From Chlamydiota bacterium (GTDB taxonomy: Bacteria; Auribacterota; UBA3054; B51-G9), in the NCBI GenBank assembly GCA_003648225.1, contig QMOL01000035.1:1-14874 (forward strand): DNA of 14,874 bases, given 5' to 3'. Both the position numbers and the translations under genes were made by a program. The notes below the pieces were generated by a model. The model was not told where the DNA came from. It did not search any database and saw nothing but the letters and a program-made list of their open reading frames with translations. This document shows, piece by piece, positions 7,182-13,933 of the stretch (position 1 is its first letter; each line of letters starts with the position of its first letter).

Positions 7182-8273
7182 ATGAAAAAGATATTTTTTT
7201 TCTTACTTATAGTTATTGCAGGATTTTTGGCTTATATTTATTATCATGAACCTTTTTCCGAAAAGTATGTAAAAGCGAAAACAATGTGTGAACTTGGTGA
7301 TTATAATAAAGCATTGCCAACTCTTAAAAAGGCAGTTGATAAATTTCAGAATACATCTGAATATCCCGACGCAGTTTATTGGCTTGCCAAATGTGAGACA
7401 GCGATAAGCCCGACAAATGTTGAACGTTGGCAGACAGTAATAAATTTAAGTACTAACAAGGCGGAAATAATTGAAGGCAGGTATTATCTTACGAAAAACA
7501 GTAAGGATAAAATTAACGCAATGGAATGCTTTATTAAGGATTATCCTGACAATCAGAAATCTAGAGAATTTATTCTTGATATTGCTAAAGATGCTGAAGC
7601 TAAAAATGATGTCGCAAAAAAACGTGAAGTATGGCAAATGTTAGTTGATGAGTATAGTGATTCTCTTGAAGCGGCAAAAGTAATTGACGAACTTGGTGAC
7701 CTTAATACTGCACAAATGTTTTCTTTAAAACCACTGCCATATACTATTTATCATACGGTTGAAAAAGGAGAATATTTAAGCACAATAGCCAAAAAAGAGA
7801 AAACTTTCGTTGAATCCATTAAAAGAATTAACAGCTTGTCAAGTGATAGAATACGTCCTGGAGTGAAACTTAAAATTGATAAATCTAAATATTTTTTAGA
7901 TGTAGATATCTCTGATAATACGTTAAAGATTTATAGAGTGTTTCAAGGCATCACAAATTTTGTTAAAAGATATTCTGTTGGAACCGGCAAAACGGATAAT
8001 ACCCCGCGCGGTATTTATAAGATCAATCTAAAACAGAAAAATCCTATTTGGTATAAGCCGGGAGGCAAAGCTATTCCTTACGGTTCAAAAGAAAATCTTC
8101 TCGGTACAAGGTGGATGGGCATCGACTGTCCGGGCTTTGGTATTCATGGAACTTGGGACCCAAAGAGTGTTGGTATAGCTTCAAGCGCGGGATGTATTCG
8201 TCTTGTTAACAAAGATGTTGAAGAAATTTATGATATAGTGCCTTTTGGAACAATAGTTAACATTCATAATTAA
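7182..8273 (+). CDS. TPR-LysM-YkuD L,D-transpeptidase
   Basis: This is a predicted envelope enzyme that cross-links peptidoglycan stem peptides (or attaches proteins to them) through an acyl-enzyme on Cys. The 363-residue product has an N-terminal signal anchor (about 4-20, no obvious cleavage site), a TPR-like helical region (about 25-180), a LysM domain (about 188-232: YHTVEKGEYLSTIAKK ... IRPGVKLKI) expected to bind N-acetylglucosamine chains, and a YkuD domain (about 236-362). The catalytic signature is complete: HGTWDP with His322, then SSAGCIRL with Cys338 and Arg340. The protein therefore probably sits on the outer face of the inner membrane and is active. No Shine-Dalgarno is visible. 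It lies 63 nt after trmL and only 6 nt before accA, so coupling with accA is likely. The exact role, 3-3 cross-linking or lipoprotein attachment, cannot be told from sequence. Confidence 0.93.
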   Translation: MKKIFFFLLIVIAGFLAYIYYHEPFSEKYVKAKTMCELGDYNKALPTLKKAVDKFQNTSEYPDAVYWLAKCETAISPTNVERWQTVINLSTNKAEIIEGRYYLTKNSKDKINAMECFIKDYPDNQKSREFILDIAKDAEAKNDVAKKREVWQMLVDEYSDSLEAAKVIDELGDLNTAQMFSLKPLPYTIYHTVEKGEYLSTIAKKEKTFVESIKRINSLSSDRIRPGVKLKIDKSKYFLDVDISDNTLKIYRVFQGITNFVKRYSVGTGKTDNTPRGIYKINLKQKNPIWYKPGGKAIPYGSKENLLGTRWMGIDCPGFGIHGTWDPKSVGIASSAGCIRLVNKDVEEIYDIVPFGTIVNIHN

Positions 8274-8279
8274 AATATT

Positions 8280-9230
8280 ATGCTGACTTATGACTTTGAA
8301 AAACCAATAGTTGATCTCGAAAAGAAAATCGATGAACTTAAAAAATACGCCGATGAAGTTCAAATCGATGCTTTTGAAGAACTTAAAAGCCTTCAAAATA
8401 AAAGAGAGACTGTTTGCAAGCAAGTCTATGATAATCTGGCTCCTTATCAAAGAGTTCAGGTCGCAAGACATCCAAATAGACCTTACACACTTGATTATAT
8501 TAAAATGCTTTGCAATGACTTTGTAGAACTTCATGGAGACAGAAGATTCTCCGATGATCAAGCGCTCGTTGGGGGACTTGCGACAATTGATGGAAGACAA
8601 TTAATGATTGTCGGTCATCAGAAAGGACGAGATACTAAAGATAATATTAAACGAAATTTCGGAATGGCTAATCCGGAAGGATATAGAAAAGCAATGAGAC
8701 TTTTTGAACTGGCTGATAAGTTTAACATCCCTATCCTCGCATTAATTGATACTCCGGGCGCTTATCCGGGAATCGGTGCGGAAGAGAGAGGGCAGGCAGA
8801 AGCTATTGCCGTTAATCTTCGGGAAATGATGGGAATTGGAACCCCGATCGTTTGTGTGGTCATCGGCGAAGGCGGAAGTGGAGGGGCTCTTGGCATCGGC
8901 ATCGGCAACCGTGTACTTATTATGGAAAATTCTTATTATACTGTGATTTCACCGGAAGGCTGCGCCGCTATCCTTTTCAGAGACGCCGCTCGCGCTTCTG
9001 ACGCGGCAGAAGCAATGCGTATCACAGCAAAATATTTGCTTGAATTTGGCATTGTTGAGGATATTATTCCTGAACCGGTTGGCGGTGCGCATCGTAATCA
9101 CGAACTTGCGGCGAAATTTTTCAAGGAAAAAGTTATTAAACATTTTGATGAATTATCAGGAATGACGCCTGATGAACTTAAAGAATCGCGCTATCAAAAA
9201 TTTAGAAAAGTAGGTGTCTTTTCAGAATAA
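8280..9230 (+). CDS. accA: Acetyl-CoA carboxylase carboxyltransferase subunit alpha
   Basis: The alpha subunit pairs with AccD to transfer carboxyl from carboxybiotin to acetyl-CoA, making malonyl-CoA for fatty acid synthesis. The 316-residue product is close to the 319 of E. coli and is colinear with it. It opens with FEKPIVDLEKKIDEL (6-20) and a helical N-terminal region. RHPNRPYTLDY (63-73), GHQKGRDTK (112-120), IDTPGAYPGIGAEERGQ (156-172), GEGGSGGALGIG (197-208) and SPEGCAAIL (224-232) follow, and the two Gly-Gly stretches shape the oxyanion pockets of the crotonase fold. The end IIPEPVGGAHRN...RYQKF is also typical. accD is not in the window, so this genome separates the two subunit genes. 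There is no visible Shine-Dalgarno, and the start lies 6 nt after the L,D-transpeptidase stop. Confidence 0.97.
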   Translation: MLTYDFEKPIVDLEKKIDELKKYADEVQIDAFEELKSLQNKRETVCKQVYDNLAPYQRVQVARHPNRPYTLDYIKMLCNDFVELHGDRRFSDDQALVGGLATIDGRQLMIVGHQKGRDTKDNIKRNFGMANPEGYRKAMRLFELADKFNIPILALIDTPGAYPGIGAEERGQAEAIAVNLREMMGIGTPIVCVVIGEGGSGGALGIGIGNRVLIMENSYYTVISPEGCAAILFRDAARASDAAEAMRITAKYLLEFGIVEDIIPEPVGGAHRNHELAAKFFKEKVIKHFDELSGMTPDELKESRYQKFRKVGVFSE

Positions 9231-9267
9231 AAGGTATCGGATAATTATTTAAAATATAAAATTAATT

Positions 9268-11823
9268 ATGATTGAAATCCGAGGCGCCAGAGAACATAAC
9301 CTGAAAAATATTGATGTGGATATCCCACACAATAAACTGGTCGTTATTACAGGCCTTTCAGGTTCGGGGAAATCGAGTCTTGCTTTCGATACACTTTTCG
9401 CCGAAGGCCAAAGAAGATTTGTTGAAAGTTTATCGGCTTACGCGCGTCAATTCCTTGGAATTATGCAGAAGCCCCGTGTGGAACATATATCAGGATTATC
9501 GCCGGCTATCGCTATTGAGCAACGAAATCGTTCAACGAGTTTAAGATCGACTGTTGGCACTTCAACAGATATTTATGACTATCTGAGATTACTTTACGCG
9601 CATATCGGAATTCCTCACTGTCCGGATTGTGGAAATCCAATTACTCCGCAAACTACAGAAGAGATTATTAACTCAATTCTTGATATTGAGGAAAAATCTA
9701 AAATTCAAATCCTTGCACCGGTGGTTGGCGGAAGAAAAGGAGAACATAAAGACATTTTTGACAGAGCAAGACGCAGCGGCTTTGTCAGAGTTAGAATTAA
9801 TGGAGAAATTTGCCTTATTGATGAAGCGAAAATTACTGAAAAAAATAAAAAACATTCTATAGAAATTATTGTCGATAGAATTATTATTAAACCTTCGGTA
9901 AAAACAAGACTCGCTGATTCTGTTGAGACGGCGCTTCGCATCGGCAACGGTAAAATTATTGTTGCAACTGAAAAAAAAAATACAAAAACTTCATCCACAA
10001 AGTTAAACTCGCTTCAGCCGGGAGATATTCTTTATTCAAAAGCTTTCGCTTGTGAACATTGTAATAGTAATTATGAATTCGAACAGTTGACACCAAAAAT
10101 TTTCTCGTTTAATAGCCCGTATGGTATGTGCAAAACATGCCACGGCCTCGGAATTGATTTAAAACACTGGGCTGATTTCAAACCTTGTAATGACTGTAAT
10201 GGCACACGACTAAAGCCTTACAGCCGTGCGGTTACTGTTCGCGGGAAGAATATTGTTGAGATTACCGGTCTTTCAATTGATAAATGTTACAAATTCATTG
10301 ATGAATTAAATTTATCTAATGAAGAAGAGAAAATTGTCGGTGAAGTTTGTAAAGAAATAAAAAATAGATTGCAATTCTTGATCGATGTCGGTCTTGATTA
10401 TATTTCACTCTCAAGAAGAAGCGGCTCGCTTTCAGGCGGAGAATCTCAAAGAATAAGACTCGCATCGCAAATAGGAACAGGCCTTACCGGTGTTCTTTAT
10501 GTTCTTGATGAGCCGACAATCGGACTGCATATGCGCGATAACGAAAAACTCCTTGCTACGTTGATTCATTTGCGTGATCTTGGTAATACTGTCGTTATTG
10601 TTGAGCATGATGCTGAAACCATATCAAAAGCCGATTATCTGATTGACCTTGGGCCCGGAGCCGGAGTTCATGGTGGCCATCTTCTTCATCAGGGTTCAAT
10701 AAAGAAGCTTCTTAACAATAAAAAATCTCTCACGGCAGCTTATTTAACCGGAAAACGAGGAATCCCGATCCCGCCTGAGAGAAGAAAGCCCGACAGTCAA
10801 AAAATGCTTACTCTTAAAGGTGCAACTCATAATAATCTTAAAAATATTTCTATAAATATACCGCTTGGATTGCTAACTTGTGTTACAGGTGTCTCCGGTT
10901 CAGGTAAATCATCTCTTATTAATGATACTCTTTTACCGGCAATGAAGCGGGAAATTTATGGTTCCGATATCGTTTCCGGCGATTATAAATTAATTGTCGG
11001 CACGGATAAAATTGATAAAGTTATTGTCGTTGACCAGGCGCCGATTGGAAGAACTCCGCGTTCGAATCCTGCCACTTACACAAAAGTTTTTACCCATATT
11101 AGAAATCTTTTTGCGAAACTTCCGGAAGCGCGCGCGAGAGGATATTCTCCCGGTAGATTTTCTTTTAATGTTAAAGGAGGACGATGTGAGGCATGTGAAG
11201 GCAAAGGGGTTAAACAAATTGAAATGCATTTTCTTCCGGATGTTTATGTAACTTGTGACACGTGTCTTGGAAAAAGATTCAATAAAGAAACGCTGGAAAT
11301 CTCGTTTCACGGCAAAAATATCGCTGAAGTACTTGACATGACAGTCGAAGAAGCGTATCATTTCTTTAGCAAAGTGCCTGTAATTAAAAATATTCTTAAT
11401 ACTCTAATTGATGTGGGACTTGAATATATTACACTCGGCCAACACGCAACTACTTTGTCCGGAGGGGAAGCTCAACGGGTGAAGTTATCAAATGAACTCG
11501 CAAAACGAGAAACAGGAAAAACATTTTATATTCTTGATGAACCGACTACAGGACTTCATTTCGCGGATGTAGATAAATTAATCGCGGCGCTGCAGCGAAT
11601 CGTTAATTCCGGAAATACTGTTATCGTTATTGAACATAATATTGATGTTATAAAATGTGCGGATAATATAATCGACCTGGGACCGGAAGGGGGAGATAAT
11701 GGTGGTTATGTTATCGCGTCAGGCACACCGGAGAAAGTGGCTTATAATTCTAAGAGTTTTACGGGTGAATATATTTCGCGCGCTTTAAATGATAATAATA
11801 AATCAGCGGTTAATGCCGCTTAA
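9268..11823 (+). CDS. uvrA: Excinuclease ABC subunit A, lacking the insertion domain
   Basis: UvrA is the dimeric ABC-type ATPase that finds bulky DNA lesions and loads UvrB for nucleotide excision repair. The 851-residue product is about 90 shorter than usual (about 940). Both ATPase modules are complete: Walker A GLSGSGKSS (29-37) and GVSGSGKSS (541-549), signatures LSGGE (388-392 and 730-734), and LDEP (413-416 and 756-759). Zinc cysteines are retained: CPDC (118-121), CEHC (262-265) with CKTC (288-291), CNDC (307-310), and CEAC (640-643) with CDTC (663-666). The UvrB-binding region (about 112-240) is present. Between CHGLG (291-295) and CNDCNGTRL (307-315) only 11 residues remain where E. 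coli has about 100, so the insertion domain is gone in frame. There is no Shine-Dalgarno. UvrA2-type paralogs lose the UvrB-binding domain instead, so this is a UvrA proper. Confidence 0.95.
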   Translation: MIEIRGAREHNLKNIDVDIPHNKLVVITGLSGSGKSSLAFDTLFAEGQRRFVESLSAYARQFLGIMQKPRVEHISGLSPAIAIEQRNRSTSLRSTVGTSTDIYDYLRLLYAHIGIPHCPDCGNPITPQTTEEIINSILDIEEKSKIQILAPVVGGRKGEHKDIFDRARRSGFVRVRINGEICLIDEAKITEKNKKHSIEIIVDRIIIKPSVKTRLADSVETALRIGNGKIIVATEKKNTKTSSTKLNSLQPGDILYSKAFACEHCNSNYEFEQLTPKIFSFNSPYGMCKTCHGLGIDLKHWADFKPCNDCNGTRLKPYSRAVTVRGKNIVEITGLSIDKCYKFIDELNLSNEEEKIVGEVCKEIKNRLQFLIDVGLDYISLSRRSGSLSGGESQRIRLASQIGTGLTGVLYVLDEPTIGLHMRDNEKLLATLIHLRDLGNTVVIVEHDAETISKADYLIDLGPGAGVHGGHLLHQGSIKKLLNNKKSLTAAYLTGKRGIPIPPERRKPDSQKMLTLKGATHNNLKNISINIPLGLLTCVTGVSGSGKSSLINDTLLPAMKREIYGSDIVSGDYKLIVGTDKIDKVIVVDQAPIGRTPRSNPATYTKVFTHIRNLFAKLPEARARGYSPGRFSFNVKGGRCEACEGKGVKQIEMHFLPDVYVTCDTCLGKRFNKETLEISFHGKNIAEVLDMTVEEAYHFFSKVPVIKNILNTLIDVGLEYITLGQHATTLSGGEAQRVKLSNELAKRETGKTFYILDEPTTGLHFADVDKLIAALQRIVNSGNTVIVIEHNIDVIKCADNIIDLGPEGGDNGGYVIASGTPEKVAYNSKSFTGEYISRALNDNNKSAVNAA

Positions 11824-11843
11824 TCAAAAAACGGATAAACAAA

Positions 11844-12920
11844 ATGAAAAATGAAGGATTTGTAGAAAAAACTAAAAGCCAATTCTTTAATCCATTCCTG
11901 CAAATTATCGGCTTCTTTTCGAGAGACGTGGGGATAGACCTCGGCACCGCTAATACTATTCTTTATGTTAGAGGTGAAGGGATCGTACTTGATGAACCAA
12001 GTATTGTTGCTATTCGTAATAGAACTCATGAAGTTCTCGCTGTCGGTAATGAAGCTAAAAGAATGGTTGGTAGAACTCCGGGCTCTATTGACGCAATTCG
12101 CCCAATGAAAGATGGCGTTATCGCTGACTTTGATATTACTGAGAGTATGCTTAGATATTTCATTAGAAAAGTGCACGATAGACGCACTCTCATCTCGCCA
12201 AGAATCGTTATCGCGGTTCCATCCGGTATTACCGAAGTTGAAAGACGAGCTGTTAAAGACTCGGCTGAACGAGCAGGCGCACGGAGAGTTTATTGTATTG
12301 AAGAGCCTATGGCTGCGGCGATAGGAGTCGGACTGCCTGTTCACGAACCCGCGGGAAATATGATTATTGATATCGGCGGTGGAACGACTGAAGTGGCGAT
12401 TATGTCATTATCAGGTATCGTCTTCTCAAAATCAATTCGCGTTGGCGGCGATGAAATCGATGAGGCTATTGTCGAATATATGAAACGTGTTTACAACTTG
12501 ATAATCGGGGAAAGAACCGCTGAAGAAATTAAAATCCAGATCGGTTCCGCTTATCCTCTGGAGCCGGAATTGGAAATGGAAGTCAGAGGACGGGACATCG
12601 GCGCGGGACTCCCTAAAACTATTATGATTACAAGCCAGGAAATTAGACAAGCTATGAGCGACCCGGTTGAAAGTATTGTTAGCGCTGTTCGTTATACTCT
12701 TGAAAGGTGTCCACCGGAACTATCGGCCGATTTGATCGACCGCGGATTAGTTCTTGCCGGCGGCGGCGCTCTTATGAAAGGCCTTGATAAACTTATTGAA
12801 GAAGAAACCGGATTGGCAGTTAATATTGCCGATAATGCTCTCACGGCTGTTGCTCTCGGAACGGGTGTGATTATTGACGACGAAGATCTTCTCAGAAAAG
12901 TCGCTATCACAAGTCTTTAA
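11844..12920 (+). CDS. mreB: Rod shape-determining protein MreB
   Basis: MreB is the bacterial actin that forms membrane-bound filaments and guides the elongasome, orienting lateral wall synthesis. The 358-residue product (E. coli 347) has the actin-fold ATPase motifs: phosphate 1 DVGIDLGTANT (28-38), EEPMAAAIGVGLP (153-165), phosphate 2 DIGGGTTEVA (176-185) and adenosine LAGGGAL (304-310). The N-terminus runs about 16 residues longer than E. coli MreB before the first motif and contains a Phe/Ile-rich amphipathic stretch (about 14-26), suited to membrane attachment. The gene starts 20 nt after uvrA with only a weak GGA 8 nt upstream of the ATG. It is not followed by mreC/mreD as in many bacteria; an unrelated membrane protein gene starts 5 nt after its stop. 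Assignment to MreB rather than FtsA or ParM is clear. Confidence 0.97.
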   Translation: MKNEGFVEKTKSQFFNPFLQIIGFFSRDVGIDLGTANTILYVRGEGIVLDEPSIVAIRNRTHEVLAVGNEAKRMVGRTPGSIDAIRPMKDGVIADFDITESMLRYFIRKVHDRRTLISPRIVIAVPSGITEVERRAVKDSAERAGARRVYCIEEPMAAAIGVGLPVHEPAGNMIIDIGGGTTEVAIMSLSGIVFSKSIRVGGDEIDEAIVEYMKRVYNLIIGERTAEEIKIQIGSAYPLEPELEMEVRGRDIGAGLPKTIMITSQEIRQAMSDPVESIVSAVRYTLERCPPELSADLIDRGLVLAGGGALMKGLDKLIEEETGLAVNIADNALTAVALGTGVIIDDEDLLRKVAITSL

Positions 12921-12925
12921 AACGT

Positions 12926-13933
12926 ATGAGAAAAATTTATCTGCTTTCTCTTGTCCTTTTTATGTGCTTGCCTATACAAGCAGGCTGGGATGATATAAAA
13001 TCGAAATTATCTTTGGCGCCTAACAATTATGCTGAAAGTGAAGCTAATATAGATCCAAAAACTTTTCTTACGTCAACAAATATATGGTTTGTTGTAAAAG
13101 CGGTAAACGTTTCAACTTACTCTCATAACAAAAATTTCTCTGTCTATTTAAAAAATTCCGTTGAAACCTTTCTTGATAAATTATCAATTAATTTTAATAT
13201 TACGATTCCTAAAGACTTTCATTGTAAATTATTCGCTTTTGATACTCAAAAGAAAATGATGAACTACCTTTCCGATTCTATCTCGGGTATTGATGTGGAA
13301 AGATGGCACGAAAATGAATCACTGCTTACATATAGATTTTCAGAAAAACATAAATTGCGCAGAAAAGTTTTTCAAGATGATATCCCTTATTTACTTACCC
13401 TTGCTGTTCTTAACAAAATTGACTCTAAAAACAAAATTCCGGAAACTCTTAAAATCGGATTTGCTCTCTCAATGGAACAATCTGTCTCAAACAAATTGAA
13501 AAACTTGAGCTATAATTTAAATAATGATAACGAAAAGTGGATTGATTATAAAACTTTGTTCAATGTACATTTTGACGCTTATGATGAACCGGAGTTTATT
13601 AATGATATTGAAGGCGAATCAACTTTGTGGGCTATGTTTATTAGAAATAAACTTACTTCTCAACAAACCGGAAAATTGATTCATAATTTGGCGAATGGCG
13701 CTGATATACAAAAAACTTTCGCTAAAAACTTCAACGTGGGAATGTTTGATACAATGCCACGCCTTGAAGAACACGCGCGCGAATGGCTGAACGAAGAATT
13801 TCCTGCTGAAGACAGAACAACCTTTTATTTGTCAAAAACAAATAAGAATATGATTATTCTTTCTTTTGCGGGTTTGATCTTTATTGTTTTTATGACCGTA
13901 TTTTATAAATGGCTAAAAGAATTAGTCCGATAA
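12926..13933 (+). CDS. Membrane-anchored, possible degenerate gluzincin-like protein following mreB
   Basis: The function is unknown. The 335-residue product has a signal peptide (hydrophobic 4-17, likely cleavage after IQA at 19) and a C-terminal transmembrane segment (about 309-327) with a short basic cytoplasmic tail, so nearly all of it should be periplasmic. The middle resembles the two lysine-tailed paralogs at a distance. IPYLLTLAVLNKI (153-165) lines up with IAYAVSQLVLKEY, KIPETLKIGFA (170-180) with KLPLFFLTGAA, and NLANGADIQKTFAKNF (254-269) with KLAQGDAFDKAF. As in them, Tyr stands at the first HExxH position (Tyr155) and no zinc ligands are present. There is no lysine-rich tail. 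The start lies 5 nt after mreB with no Shine-Dalgarno, implying translational coupling. Its 3' end overlaps the opposing gene by 12 bp. The homology is judged by eye and is moderate; a protein unrelated to gluzincins is the alternative. Confidence 0.75.
   Translation: MRKIYLLSLVLFMCLPIQAGWDDIKSKLSLAPNNYAESEANIDPKTFLTSTNIWFVVKAVNVSTYSHNKNFSVYLKNSVETFLDKLSINFNITIPKDFHCKLFAFDTQKKMMNYLSDSISGIDVERWHENESLLTYRFSEKHKLRRKVFQDDIPYLLTLAVLNKIDSKNKIPETLKIGFALSMEQSVSNKLKNLSYNLNNDNEKWIDYKTLFNVHFDAYDEPEFINDIEGESTLWAMFIRNKLTSQQTGKLIHNLANGADIQKTFAKNFNVGMFDTMPRLEEHAREWLNEEFPAEDRTTFYLSKTNKNMIILSFAGLIFIVFMTVFYKWLKELVR
13922..13933. other. Tail-to-tail overlap of two convergent genes
   Basis: The sequence TTAGTCCGATAA carries both stop codons: TAA for the + strand gene at 13931-13933 and, read on the other strand, TAA at 13922-13924 for the dctP-type gene. 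There is no room for a bidirectional terminator between them, so the two transcripts must overlap in antisense by at least this much. Confidence 0.9.

Noticed and set aside
9268..11823. uvrA as a pseudogene or UvrA2 paralog because it is short
   Set aside because: The frame is open, all ATPase and zinc motifs are present, and the missing part is the insertion domain, not the UvrB-binding domain that UvrA2 lacks.
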